DNA of 64,000 nt from Mycobacterium sp. 852002-51971_SCH5477799-a (GCF_001667145.1 NZ_LZIF01000102.1:1-64000); one strand, 5' to 3'. Shown: positions 26,503 through 35,722, counted from the first letter of the stretch. Notes: generated from the sequence alone by a model not told the origin. Made by a program: numbers and translations.

Positions 26503-27339
26503 GTGACCGTCGTGGTGGTGACCGACTCGTCGGCACGTCTGCCGGCCGACCTGCTCGAAAAGTGGGGGATACGCGTTGTCCCGCTGCACATCTTGCTCGA
26601 CGGCGGCGATCTGCGTGACGGTGTGGACGACGTTCCCGACGACATCTACAAACTCGCGGCTACCACCGCGGCGGCCACCCCCGCCGAACTCGCCGACGCC
26701 TACCAGCAGGCGCTGGCCGACAGCGGCGCCGACGGCGTAGTGGCCGTGCACATTTCGTCGGCGCTGTCGGGAACGTGTCGCGCCGCCGAACGCACCGCGG
26801 CCGATCTCGATCCGAACGTGCGCGTCGTCGACTCCAAATCGGCCGCGATGGGCACCGGGTTCGTCGCGCTGGCCGCGGCGCGGGCCGCGGCCGACGGCGG
26901 GGACGTCGACACCGTCGCGGCCGCGGCGCGCGCGGCCGTGGACCGCGGGCATGCCTTCATCGTGGTGCACCGGCTGGACAACTTGCGCCGCAGCGGGCGC
27001 ATCGGCGGGGCGAAGGCCTGGCTGGGCACCGCGCTTGCGCTCAAGCCCCTGTTGCGTATGGATGACGGCAAACTTGTTCTGGCCCAACGGGTGCGCACTG
27101 TGAGCCATGCGACGGAGACGATGATCGAGCGGGTCTGCCAGGTCGTCGGCGACCATGGCGCCGCACTGGCGGTGCACCACGTCAACAATCCGGACGGGGC
27201 ACGCGAGGTGGCGACGGCGCTGGGCGAACGGCTGCCGGCGTGCGAGCCGGCGATCATCACCGAACTGGGGCCGGTGCTCGCGCTGCACGTGGGCGCGGGC
27301 GCCGTCGCGGTCAGCGTGGCGCTCGCGCCAACGGCTTAA
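26503..27339 (+). CDS. DegV family fatty-acid-binding protein
   Basis: 278 residues: VVVTDSSARLPADLLEKWGI at the N-terminus, SSALSGTCRAAE in the middle and the C-terminal VGAGAVAVSVAL region typical of DegV. DegV proteins (FakB-like) bind fatty acids; in actinobacteria no kinase partner is obvious. GTG start 5 bp after octT, so it ends the nadD operon. In M. tuberculosis eis follows; here the next gene is mmpL on the opposite strand, with a 4-bp tail-to-tail overlap. Confidence 0.9.
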   Translation: MTVVVVTDSSARLPADLLEKWGIRVVPLHILLDGGDLRDGVDDVPDDIYKLAATTAAATPAELADAYQQALADSGADGVVAVHISSALSGTCRAAERTAADLDPNVRVVDSKSAAMGTGFVALAAARAAADGGDVDTVAAAARAAVDRGHAFIVVHRLDNLRRSGRIGGAKAWLGTALALKPLLRMDDGKLVLAQRVRTVSHATETMIERVCQVVGDHGAALAVHHVNNPDGAREVATALGERLPACEPAIITELGPVLALHVGAGAVAVSVALAPTA

Positions 27340-30236
27340 GCGTTCACCGGCCGTCGCGCGTTGTCACCGCGCGGGTGCACGACTTGCGGCCACCAGAACC
27401 ACCGTCCGAGCAGGGTGGCGATCGAGGGCATCAGCAGCGTGCGCACGATCAGCGTGTCGAGCAACAGACCGATGCACACCGTCGACCCGAACTGACCGAG
27501 CACGCGCAGATCGCTGCCCAGCATGGACGCCATGGTGAAGGCGAACACCAGACCCGCCGCAGTCACGACGCCGCCGGTGCCGGCCATCGACCGGATGATT
27601 CCCGTTTTGAGCCCGCGATGGATTTCTTCGCGGAACCGGGAAACCAGTAGCAGGTTGTAGTCGGACCCGACGGCCAGCAGGATGATGACCGACAGCGCCA
27701 TCACGATCCAGTGGATCCGGATGCCGAACAAGTCCTGCCAAATCAACACGGACAGACCGAACGACGCCGCGATCGAGCTGGCCGCCGTGCCGACGATCAC
27801 CAGCGCGGCCACCACACTTCGAGTCAGCAGCAGCATGATCATGAAGATCAGGGTCAGGGCCGACACCACGGCGATCATCAGGTCGTACTTCTCGCCGTCG
27901 GCCATGTCCTTGAAGGTTGCGGCGGTTCCGCCGAGATACACCCGGGCATCCGACAACGAGGACTGCTTCAAACCCTCCTGCGCGGCGGTGCGTTCGGCGT
28001 CGACGCGCGCGATGCCTTCCGGCGACATCGGGTCGCCCTGATGGGTGATGAAGAACCGCGCCGACTTGCCGTCCGGCGACAGGAACATGCGAAGACCCGT
28101 TTGAAAGTCCGGGTTATCGAAGGCTTCCGGCGGGAGGTAGAAGAAGTCGTCGTTCTTGGAGTTGTCGAAGCTCTGGCCCATCACGATGGAGGTGTTGCTC
28201 ATCGCCTCCATCTGGTCGATCATCGCCTTGAATGTCTGGTAGAGCGTCAGCGTGATGCCCCGGGTCGTCTTCAGCGTGGTGATCAACGTGGGGAACAGCG
28301 CGGTCAGGTCGCGTGACGCTTTGGCGGTGTGCGCGATGTCGGTTGTCAGATAGTGGAATTGCTCGGCCAGTTGGTCGAACCCGTCGAACGTGTCGAACAG
28401 GGACCGCAGCCCGATGCACACGGGAATGTCGTAGCAGTGCTTCTCCCAGTAGAAGTACGTGCGCACGGGCCGGAAGGTGTCATCGAAATCGGCGATGTGG
28501 TCGCGCAGGCTGTCGGTGATCTGGGCCGTCACCGCCGTGGTCTTTGCGCTGTCGTCGGCGGCATTGGCCAGATCGAGCGACACCTCGTATTGGCGTTGTG
28601 TGGTGTCGATCTGGGTCTGCAGGTCGTCGGCCATCTTAAGGATGTCGTTCATGCGCTCCTTGAGAAAGCCCATGTTCTGCATCGTGGTCTGGCTTTGGAC
28701 GCTGTTCTGGAATGGGATGGAACTGTGCTGGATCGGGATCCCCAGTGGCCGCGTGATGTCCTGGACCATGGCGATGCCGAGCGTGCGCATCTCGTTCTTG
28801 GCCACCCGGTCCAACACCAGCATGTCCGCCGGGTTACGCATGTCATGGTCAGACTCGACCATCAACAGGTCGGGGTTCATCCGTGCCTCGGAGAAATGCC
28901 GATTCGCGGCCTCCTGCCCCTGATTGGACGGGGCTGACAACGGCAGGTAATGGCGGTCGTTGTAGCTCGTGTGGAAGCTCGGCAGGGCGATCATGCCGAC
29001 CAGCACGATCGCGGCGCTGACGGCCAAAATCGGTGCGGGCCAACGCACTACGGCGGTGCCGACCCGTCGCCACAGCCGACCACGCTTGGCCTGCCGTTCG
29101 AAGAGGTGGAAGCGACTTCCGACGAAGACCACCGCGGGGCCCAGCGTGATGCCGGCCAGCACCACCACCAGCATGCCGATGGCGACGGGCGCGCCCATGG
29201 TGTTGAACCACGGCAGCCGCGAAAAACTCAGGCAATAGGTCGCGCCCGCGATCGTCAGGCCCGATCCCAACACGACCGGGGCGACGCCCTTGAATGTGGT
29301 GTAGTACGCGGTTTCTCGGTCCTCGCCCGCGGCCAACGCCTCCTGATAGCGGCCGACGAGGAAGATGCCGTAGTCGGTTCCAGCGGCGATCGCCAGCATG
29401 GTGAGGATGTTGGCGGCGAAGGTCGTGAGCCCGAATGCGTTGTGATACGCGAGAACAGCGACGACTCCGCGCGAACAGGCCAGTGCCACAAAGGTCATGA
29501 AAAGCTGAACGAGGGTGGTGACGATGGAGCGATAGACCAGCAGCAACATGATCGCGATGGCGCCCAGGGTGAACAGCGTGATCGTGGCCAGGCTGGCGTT
29601 GCCGATGATGTGCATGTCGTCGGACAATGCGGCGGGACCGGTGACGTAGGCCTTGACGCCAGGTGGCGCCTTGTTCTCGTCGATGACCTTGCGGACGGCG
29701 TCCACGGACTCGTTGGCCAGGGTCGTGCCCTGGTTACCGGCGAGGTTCACCTGCACATAGGCACTCTTGGCATCGGCGCTCTGAGCGCCGGCGGCGGTGA
29801 GCCGGTCGCCCCAGAAGTCCTGGATGTGCTGAATGTGCTTGGGGTCTTGGCGGAGTTGCCGAATCAGCTTGTCGTAGTACTGGTGCGCGTCCGGGCCGAG
29901 CGGGTGCTGACCCTCCAGGACGATCATGACGGTGCTGTTGGAGTCGAACTCGTGGAAGTTGTGGCCCAGGCGCATCATCGCCTTCATCGACGGCGCATCC
30001 AGCGGCGTCATCGGCGCCGAGTGGGCCTCGCCGACCTTCTCCAGGGTGGGAACGATGACGTTCACCAATACGGTGACCGCCACCCACCCAAGGATGATCG
30101 GTATCGCGAAGATACGGATCGCATGGGGCAGGTAAGGCCGGTGGCCCCGCTCGGCCTTAGACAGGCCACCCGTCTTGATCGGGCCGGTGTCTGCGGCGCT
30201 CAGGTCGGGCTCGGTCTTGCTGTTCACATCGCTCAT
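27336..30236 (-). CDS. MmpL4/5-type RND transporter
   Basis: 966 residues, RND superfamily with 12 predicted membrane helices in two halves, each with a large periplasmic domain. Proton-relay signatures are AGTDYGIFLVGRYQEA in the first half and GSDYNLLLVSRFREE in the second. The coiled periplasmic region including HCYDIPVCIG matches the MmpL4/MmpL5 subgroup, which with MmpS partners exports mycobactin/carboxymycobactin (and, for MmpL5, drugs). It overlaps the mmpS stop by 4 bp. Substrate is inferred; a lipid cargo such as glycopeptidolipid is the alternative. Confidence 0.92.
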   Translation of the reverse strand: MSDVNSKTEPDLSAADTGPIKTGGLSKAERGHRPYLPHAIRIFAIPIILGWVAVTVLVNVIVPTLEKVGEAHSAPMTPLDAPSMKAMMRLGHNFHEFDSNSTVMIVLEGQHPLGPDAHQYYDKLIRQLRQDPKHIQHIQDFWGDRLTAAGAQSADAKSAYVQVNLAGNQGTTLANESVDAVRKVIDENKAPPGVKAYVTGPAALSDDMHIIGNASLATITLFTLGAIAIMLLLVYRSIVTTLVQLFMTFVALACSRGVVAVLAYHNAFGLTTFAANILTMLAIAAGTDYGIFLVGRYQEALAAGEDRETAYYTTFKGVAPVVLGSGLTIAGATYCLSFSRLPWFNTMGAPVAIGMLVVVLAGITLGPAVVFVGSRFHLFERQAKRGRLWRRVGTAVVRWPAPILAVSAAIVLVGMIALPSFHTSYNDRHYLPLSAPSNQGQEAANRHFSEARMNPDLLMVESDHDMRNPADMLVLDRVAKNEMRTLGIAMVQDITRPLGIPIQHSSIPFQNSVQSQTTMQNMGFLKERMNDILKMADDLQTQIDTTQRQYEVSLDLANAADDSAKTTAVTAQITDSLRDHIADFDDTFRPVRTYFYWEKHCYDIPVCIGLRSLFDTFDGFDQLAEQFHYLTTDIAHTAKASRDLTALFPTLITTLKTTRGITLTLYQTFKAMIDQMEAMSNTSIVMGQSFDNSKNDDFFYLPPEAFDNPDFQTGLRMFLSPDGKSARFFITHQGDPMSPEGIARVDAERTAAQEGLKQSSLSDARVYLGGTAATFKDMADGEKYDLMIAVVSALTLIFMIMLLLTRSVVAALVIVGTAASSIAASFGLSVLIWQDLFGIRIHWIVMALSVIILLAVGSDYNLLLVSRFREEIHRGLKTGIIRSMAGTGGVVTAAGLVFAFTMASMLGSDLRVLGQFGSTVCIGLLLDTLIVRTLLMPSIATLLGRWFWWPQVVHPRGDNARRPVNA

Positions 30237-30700
30237 GCGGACTTCACCAGGCAGAAGGTCTGGGCGTTATGGCCATCGGAGTTCTGGTTGTCTCGGACAA
30301 CGCCGTCCACGGTGATCTTGCAGCTGATCGTGCTGCCGTCGCTTTGCGCCATGATGTTGGCGCTCACCGACGGCAGCGTCGTCGAGATCGTGGTCGACCA
30401 CGGCAGCGGGGCGTTGTTGACCTGGTGCGTGTTGGCGTTTTCGTCCCAGTAGTTGATGTTGGCCGTCGTACCCGGGGAGCCGGAGATCTCGTAAACGACG
30501 ACCTTTGGGTTGAACTGCACGATGTCGATCCCCTTGCCGGCGTTCGCGTTCAGATCCTCCGAACCGAAGATTCTGTGCAGCCGCGACACGATCAGCGCCG
30601 AGGTCGCCAGAACGACCACCAGCACCAGCGGGATCCACCCGCGCCTCAGCGCGCGGGTCAAGAGGCCGGGGCGGGAATCCGAGTCTGGACTAGTCACCAC
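30233..30700 (-). CDS. MmpS4/5-type membrane accessory protein
   Basis: 155 residues: a short basic cytoplasmic tail, one membrane segment (WIPLVLVVVLATSALIV), and a periplasmic beta-sandwich with the family motifs VVYEISGSPGTTANINYWDE and CKITVDGVV. It partners the MmpL encoded immediately downstream. The GTG at 30700 is chosen because GGAAGG lies 7 nt upstream; two other possible starts (TTG 30727, GTG 30724) have no ribosome site. An iron-box-like promoter lies about 70 bp upstream. Confidence 0.9.
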   Translation of the reverse strand: MVTSPDSDSRPGLLTRALRRGWIPLVLVVVLATSALIVSRLHRIFGSEDLNANAGKGIDIVQFNPKVVVYEISGSPGTTANINYWDENANTHQVNNAPLPWSTTISTTLPSVSANIMAQSDGSTISCKITVDGVVRDNQNSDGHNAQTFCLVKSA

Positions 30701-30768
30701 CTGACCACCTTCCGCAAAGCTCACCAACCGTCGCCGACGACACCACTGTCAACGGACCATTTGCTCAG

Positions 30769-30786
30769 TTAGGGATACTAACCTTA
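30769..30786 (-). promoter_or_regulatory. IdeR-box-like site overlapping the mmpS -10
   Basis: On the plus strand TTAGG-GATA-CTAACCTTA, compared with the IdeR consensus TTAGGTTAGGCTAACCTAA: both half-sites are recognisable but the spacer is one base shorter. The -10 TAGTAT on the minus strand lies inside the site, so iron-loaded IdeR could block RNA polymerase. M. tuberculosis mmpS4/mmpL4 are IdeR-regulated. Imperfect match. Confidence 0.5.
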
Positions 30787-30840
30787 GTGCACGCAAGCGT
30801 TCCTCCCGGGGGCCGCCAGTTGTGGCGAACGGCATAACCG

Positions 30841-31899
30841 CTAATGGGCCAGCCGACCGGTGACCGGTGGCAAATCAGCCAGTGTCACGATCCCGGGCGG
30901 GGCGGCCACCACCGCCGGGACGGCATTGGTAACCGGCATCGCGGTGTAAATCATTCCCAGTCCCATGAACCCTGGCTCCGTCCAATCCTTGGGCGGCAGG
31001 CAGTGCAATACGGTGCGCATGTTGGGCAAACCGAAGACTTGAATGACGTGGCCGTGCTCGAGCGGCTTGGGGGGCACCACGTGGCTGCCCATGGTCCAGT
31101 TGAACCCGACGCTGATGACGTTGCGATCGCCGACCCAGCCGCGGTGGTACCCGTAGACGCTGCCGACCGTTCCGGCGGGAATCTTCATGAAGCCCAGATC
31201 GGAGTCATCGGTGGCCGCGGTGAAGGTGACGTCGAAGGTCATCTTGTCCAGCTGGGCCCCGATCGCGTCGGCCATCATCGCCGCCGATTCCGCGAAGACC
31301 TCGCTTTCCCGCCGGACGTTTTCGGCCAGCCCTGGGGTATCGGGATCTTGCGAAAACCCCATGGCCGTCTGGGTTTCCGCCGACTCGTAGGTCGAGCAGT
31401 CGACCGACTCGGTGATCCGGATCTCGTCGACGCGCTCGCACGAGGCGGACAGCACCATGCCCACCATGTTCGTCATGCCCGGGTGCGCGCCGCTGCCGAA
31501 GATCGTCGAATTGCCCTTCTGGCAGGCATTTTCGATGCGTTTACGGTCCTGCGGCGTCTGCTTGCCACCGGTGATCCACGCGGCGCTGGTGCACACGTTG
31601 ACTCCCGATTCCAGCAGCCGCACCAACTCATCGACGCTGGGCCACAACGGGTTATAGCAACACGCGTCGGCGCCCAGTGCCAGCAGCGCGTCGATGTCAT
31701 TGGTCGCGTGCACACCGGTCGGGTCCGGCCAGCCCGCCAGGTCGGCGGCATCGACGCCGACCTTGTCGGCGCCATGCGCATACACCCCGGCCAGTTCCAA
31801 GTCAGGCCGCCCGATGATGGCGTGCAGCGAACGGCGGCCGATGTTCCCGGTCGTCCACTGGATCACCCGCAGCGGACGGTGTGTGCTTGCCTTGCTCAT
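30841..31899 (-). CDS. Dihydrodipicolinate-reductase-like NAD(P)-dependent dehydrogenase
   Basis: 352 residues with an N-terminal Rossmann fold (RVIQWTTGNIGRRSLHAIIG) of the DapB-like/amine-dehydrogenase family abundant in mycobacteria; true DapB is about 245 residues, so this is a paralogous group. Substrate unknown. ATG at 31899 follows AAAGGAG; an in-frame extension to 32082 overlaps the next gene and is rejected. Last gene of a four-gene minus-strand run with the PPOX protein and two acyl-CoA dehydrogenases. Confidence 0.82.
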   Translation of the reverse strand: MSKASTHRPLRVIQWTTGNIGRRSLHAIIGRPDLELAGVYAHGADKVGVDAADLAGWPDPTGVHATNDIDALLALGADACCYNPLWPSVDELVRLLESGVNVCTSAAWITGGKQTPQDRKRIENACQKGNSTIFGSGAHPGMTNMVGMVLSASCERVDEIRITESVDCSTYESAETQTAMGFSQDPDTPGLAENVRRESEVFAESAAMMADAIGAQLDKMTFDVTFTAATDDSDLGFMKIPAGTVGSVYGYHRGWVGDRNVISVGFNWTMGSHVVPPKPLEHGHVIQVFGLPNMRTVLHCLPPKDWTEPGFMGLGMIYTAMPVTNAVPAVVAAPPGIVTLADLPPVTGRLAH

Positions 31900-31924
31900 C
31901 GCGGCTCCTTTGCCGTGGGCGAAC

Positions 31925-32368
31925 CTAGTTGCTGATATCGAATCCCGCGTTGACCTTGGTTGGGCGCACCCACACCACCAACTCACCGGGAACGGCGTTG
32001 CGACGGCCGAATTCGTCGGCGCGGTCGGCGCCCATGTAGCGGCGACCGGTGCGGGTGGCGATGTCGAGCACGTCGTGCGCATCCTCGCTGATCGTGGCCA
32101 CGCCCTGCACCTGTACGAACGAGTACGGCGGATGAGGGTCGTCGACGCAGATCACCACTCGCGGATCCCTGGCCAGGGCACGGCCTTTCGATGTGTCGCG
32201 CCCGGTGTTAAACGCCAGTCGAGCGCCGTCTCGGCCGACGTCGACCACGAACCACACCGGCGCGACCAGCGGTCGCCCGTCGGCGGCGACGTAGCCCAGC
32301 ATCCCGGTCCGGGTGCCGGCCGAGAGGAACTCGATGACCTTTCGGCTCAGTTCCGCGGGTTCGGCCAT
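31925..32368 (-). CDS. PPOX-class flavin/F420-dependent protein
   Basis: 147 residues of the pyridoxamine-phosphate-oxidase-like split-barrel fold: GMLGYVAADGRPLVAPVWF and FNTGRDTSKGRALARDPRVV are typical of actinobacterial F420- or FMN-binding PPOX proteins (Rv1155 type). Reductase activity and substrate unknown. It starts 3 bp after the second acyl-CoA dehydrogenase and is followed after 25 bp by the DapB-like gene. Confidence 0.85.
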   Translation of the reverse strand: MAEPAELSRKVIEFLSAGTRTGMLGYVAADGRPLVAPVWFVVDVGRDGARLAFNTGRDTSKGRALARDPRVVICVDDPHPPYSFVQVQGVATISEDAHDVLDIATRTGRRYMGADRADEFGRRNAVPGELVVWVRPTKVNAGFDISN

Positions 32369-32371
32369 GCC

Positions 32372-33478
32372 TTAAAGACGGGCCAGGTCGTAGTCGCCGA
32401 CGTGGTCAATCAGGTTGTGCAGGTGCTCGCCCGAGGTGCCCAGGGTGTTTTCGATCGCGGTGAGCCGGGCGGCGTAGTGGCTGACCGGGTATTCCGCCGT
32501 CACGCCGATGCCGCCGTGCATCTGGACCGACTCTTGCGCGATGTGCCGGCCCGAGCGGCCGATCTGCAGCTTGGCCCGCGAGGCGATCAACGGGTCGATG
32601 TTGCCGTCGGCGATCGACATGGCCGCGTACAGCGTCATGCTGCGCGCCATTTCCAGCGACACGTACATGTCCGCCGCGCGCTGCGTGAGCGCCTGGAACT
32701 TGTTGAGCGTGACGCCGAACTGCTTGCGGGTCTTGAGGTAATCGGTGGTCAGGCGCAGCGATTCCTCCATCGCCCCAAGCGCTTCGGCGCACAGCGCCGA
32801 CTGGATGCGCACGACGGCGTCGCGGATGGCGCCCGATGCGTCGTCCGCCTCGCCCAGGGGTTCGGCGGCAGTGGAATCGAGTTCGATCTGGGCGCCGCGC
32901 TGCCCGTCGAACGTCCGGTACGGAGATCTGCTCACCGATGCCGCATCGACCAGAAAGAGCCCGGTGCCGCCGTTCGGCAAGCTTGCGCTGACCACCAACG
33001 TGTCGGCGCAGTCCCCGGCGAGAACCGGGTTCTTCCGACCGGTCAGCGCCCACGAATCACCTTGCTGCGCAGCCTTCGTGCTCACCTCGGCGGACGGCTT
33101 ACGCTGGCCCGGCTCGAGGTGGGCGAACGCCAGCAGCCGCTGTCCGCCCGCGACCTCGTCGAGCAGTTGCTTCTGCTCGGCGCTGCCCAGCTCGGCGATC
33201 AGCGCACCGGGCCCCAGCGCGGCATGCAGCACCGGTTCGGGGGCCAGCCGGCGCCCGATCTCGTGAAGCACCACCATGATCTCGATCTGGCCGGACTCCT
33301 CGGGCTCGAAGCCGAGACCGAGAATTCCGGTGTCGGCGAGCTGACTCCAGACCTCGCGGCTCCAGCCGAGATCGGAGCCGAGAACCTTGTTGCGGGTTTC
33401 CGGGTCATAGGTGCGCGACAACAAGTCGCGGGTGGTGTCGCGGAGCAGGGCTTGCTCGTCGCTCAACTGAAAGTCCAT
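32372..33478 (-). CDS. Acyl-CoA dehydrogenase (second of an adjacent pair)
   Basis: 368 residues, FadE type: MDFQLSDEQALLRDTTRDLL at the N-terminus and YLKTRKQFGVTLNKFQALTQ and QMHGGIGVTAEYP in the C-terminal helical domain. The usual YEGT catalytic-glutamate segment is not evident near the C-terminus. Adjacent FadE pairs in mycobacteria often form alpha2beta2 heterotetramers acting on bulky sterol or lipid side chains; that is inference here. Starts 7 bp after the first dehydrogenase. ATG at 33478 fits the family start; the frame is open further upstream. Confidence 0.88.
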   Translation of the reverse strand: MDFQLSDEQALLRDTTRDLLSRTYDPETRNKVLGSDLGWSREVWSQLADTGILGLGFEPEESGQIEIMVVLHEIGRRLAPEPVLHAALGPGALIAELGSAEQKQLLDEVAGGQRLLAFAHLEPGQRKPSAEVSTKAAQQGDSWALTGRKNPVLAGDCADTLVVSASLPNGGTGLFLVDAASVSRSPYRTFDGQRGAQIELDSTAAEPLGEADDASGAIRDAVVRIQSALCAEALGAMEESLRLTTDYLKTRKQFGVTLNKFQALTQRAADMYVSLEMARSMTLYAAMSIADGNIDPLIASRAKLQIGRSGRHIAQESVQMHGGIGVTAEYPVSHYAARLTAIENTLGTSGEHLHNLIDHVGDYDLARL

Positions 33479-33485
33479 GGCTGCC

Positions 33486-34646
33486 TCACAATCCCAGAAT
33501 CGTCGACGCGATGATGTTGCGCTGCACCTCACTGCTACCGCCGTAGATCGAGGTCTTGCGGTAGTTGAGGTAGTGCGGCGCACTGTGTTGCGCCCAGGGC
33601 GGCGATGAGATGTCTTCGCCGTCGGCCGGCAGCGCATCCGGGCCGGCCACCTCGACCAGGAGTTCGGTTGCAACCTGTTGCAGTTGGCTGCCGCGCAGCT
33701 TGAGCACCGACGACGCCGGGTTGGGCTGCCCGTCCGTGGAGTCAGTCACCACTCGCGACTGCGTGAGTTCCAGTGCCAGCAGCTCGTTTTCGGCCTCGGT
33801 CAGCCGCGCCGCGAACAGTGGGTCGTTGAGCACCCCGGTTGCCTCGGCGTGCTTCTTCACCTCGGCGAGGCGCACCTTGGTCCGCCCCACGCCGGCGATG
33901 CCGGTGCGCTCGTTGCCCAGCAGGAACTTCGCGTATGTCCAGCCCTGATTCTCTTCTCCGACAAGCTGATTGGCCGGCACCCGGACGTCCTCGAAGAAAA
34001 CTTCGTTGATCTCTTGCCCGCCGTCGATCGTTTTGATCGGCCGCAGCGTGATGCCCGGCGTATCCATGTCGAACAGCAGGAAGGAGATGCCGGCCTGGCG
34101 CTTGGGCGCCTGAGGATCGGTGCGGACCAGGCAGAAGATCCAGTCCGCGTACTGGCCGAGCGTGGTCCAGGTCTTCTGGCCGTTGACGACGTAGTTGTCG
34201 CCGTCGCGGACCGCGGTGGTGCGAAGGGACGCCAGGTCGGAGCCGGCCTCGGGCTCCGAGAAGCCCTGGCACCACCAGATGTCGAGGCTGGCCGTCGGGG
34301 GCAGGAAGCGTTGTTTGACCTCTTCCGAACCGAATTCGGCGATCACCGGGCCCACCATTTTGGTGTTGAAGTTCAGCGGCTCGGGGACGCACGCCAGCTG
34401 CATCTCGTCGGCCCAGATCTGGTGCTGGGTCGGCGTCCAGTCCTTGCCGCCCCACTCGACCGGCCAGTTCGGTACCGCCAAGCCGTGCTCGTGCAAGATC
34501 TTGTGGCTGGTGACGATGTCGTCGTGGATCACTGCCGCCGAGCCCTGGCGCACCCGCTCGCGCAGCTCCTCCGGAATCTTGGTCGTGTAGATGTTGCGAA
34601 GCTCGTCGCGGAACGCGGCTTCCTCGGGTGTCAGCGCCAGTTGCAT
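33486..34646 (-). CDS. Acyl-CoA dehydrogenase (first of an adjacent pair)
   Basis: 386 residues, FadE type: MQLALTPEEAAFRDELRNIY, WWCQGFSEPEAGSDLASLRT (FAD/substrate loop), VVNGQKTWTTLGQYADW and the C-terminal YRKTSIYGGSSEVQRNIIAS. In the last motif a Gly stands where many family members have the catalytic Glu (YEG), so the base must lie elsewhere or in the partner subunit. ATG at 34646 follows AGGAGGCTGCC, a strong ribosome site. First gene of the minus-strand operon occupying the eis position. Confidence 0.9.
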   Translation of the reverse strand: MQLALTPEEAAFRDELRNIYTTKIPEELRERVRQGSAAVIHDDIVTSHKILHEHGLAVPNWPVEWGGKDWTPTQHQIWADEMQLACVPEPLNFNTKMVGPVIAEFGSEEVKQRFLPPTASLDIWWCQGFSEPEAGSDLASLRTTAVRDGDNYVVNGQKTWTTLGQYADWIFCLVRTDPQAPKRQAGISFLLFDMDTPGITLRPIKTIDGGQEINEVFFEDVRVPANQLVGEENQGWTYAKFLLGNERTGIAGVGRTKVRLAEVKKHAEATGVLNDPLFAARLTEAENELLALELTQSRVVTDSTDGQPNPASSVLKLRGSQLQQVATELLVEVAGPDALPADGEDISSPPWAQHSAPHYLNYRKTSIYGGSSEVQRNIIASTILGL

Positions 34647-34835
34647 TGGCAGCCTCCTGTCGTTTTTGGGTGACCGTGACCACGCAGCGCCCCGAGCTGT
34701 TTCCTGGCGATGCCGGTCGTTCGCTCGACTTCCATCTTGACCCATCCCTCGCGGACCCTGTGCACAGCCTCGGGTTAATCCACAGATCGGCCCGGCGGCG
34801 CCGTTGAGCGACGCCATCGCGGTGGTGCGCGGACC

Positions 34836-34841
34836 TACCGT
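34836..34841 (+). promoter_or_regulatory. -10 hexamer for leaderless comEA
   Basis: TACCGT followed by 6 nt and ATG at 34848. The rest of the divergent gap (34647-34835) shows no other element I can support. Confidence 0.45.
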
Positions 34842-34847
34842 CGGCCC

Positions 34848-35717
34848 ATGCGAACAGAACTTCCGGCGGAGCGCCTGCAGCGACGGCTCAACGCGGAACC
34901 GGAGCCCGATGCGCACGCCGAGCCCGAGGACTCAGCCTCAGCATCGACGGAGGACACCCGGGATGACGACCAGAATTCGCTGTTACCGCGGTGGCTTCCC
35001 GACGCGTCGCAGGACCGCGGCTGGGTGGCCAGGGTGCGTGCCGACCCCGGACGAGCCGGCGCCATCGGGTTGGCCATCGTCGCGGCGCTGGCCGTGCTGG
35101 TCACGGTGTTCACGTTGCTGCGCGACCGGCCGGCGCCGGTGATGTCGGCCAAGCTGCCACCGGTGGAGAAGGTGTCGACGGCCGGCCCCAGGTCATCGGC
35201 TAGCCCGGGTGCCGCATCGCCGCCGAGTCCCGACCGCCCGGTGGTGGTCAGCGTGGTCGGCCTGGTGCACTCGCCCGGTCTGGTGACCCTGGCACCGGGC
35301 GCGCGCATCGCCGATGCGCTGTCGGCCGCCGGCGGCGCGGTGAACGGCGCGGATACCATCGGATTGAACATGGCCCGGCCGCTCGGTGACGGCGAACAGA
35401 TCGTGGTGGGTCTCGCCCCCGCGCCCGGGCAGCCGACCGCGCTGGGCAGCTCGGTGGCCAGCGGAACGACCACCACATCGAAGGCCCCGCTACCCGCGCC
35501 TGGATCGGTCAAGCCGAAGCCTGGCCAGGCCGTCGACCTGAACACCGCGACCGTTCAGGAGCTCGACGCTCTCCCCGGCGTCGGCCCGGTCACGGCGGCA
35601 GCGATCGTGGCGTGGCGGCAATCCAACGGCAAATTCACCAGCGTCGACCAGCTTGCCGACGTCGAGGGCATCGGGCCGGCGCGGTTGGAGAAGTTGCGCG
35701 CCCTGGTCCGTGTCTGA
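34848..35717 (+). CDS. comEA: ComEA-like helix-hairpin-helix DNA-binding protein
   Basis: 289 residues: an acidic cytoplasmic tail, one membrane segment (IGLAIVAALAVLVTVFTLL, about residues 75-93), an SLBB domain (VSVVGLVHSPGLVTLAPGAR onward), a Thr/Pro linker, and a C-terminal double helix-hairpin-helix (VDLNTATVQELDALPGVGPV and ADVEGIGPARLEKL). Predicted membrane DNA receptor; mycobacteria are not known as naturally competent, so the cellular role is uncertain. Followed after 5 bp by comEC. Confidence 0.92.
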   Translation: MRTELPAERLQRRLNAEPEPDAHAEPEDSASASTEDTRDDDQNSLLPRWLPDASQDRGWVARVRADPGRAGAIGLAIVAALAVLVTVFTLLRDRPAPVMSAKLPPVEKVSTAGPRSSASPGAASPPSPDRPVVVSVVGLVHSPGLVTLAPGARIADALSAAGGAVNGADTIGLNMARPLGDGEQIVVGLAPAPGQPTALGSSVASGTTTTSKAPLPAPGSVKPKPGQAVDLNTATVQELDALPGVGPVTAAAIVAWRQSNGKFTSVDQLADVEGIGPARLEKLRALVRV

Positions 35718-35722
35718 CCCCG

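Noticed and set aside
28950..30452. 500-codon plus-strand frame opposite mmpL/mmpS
   Set aside because: Complement of membrane-protein codons, with no membrane or enzyme signature.
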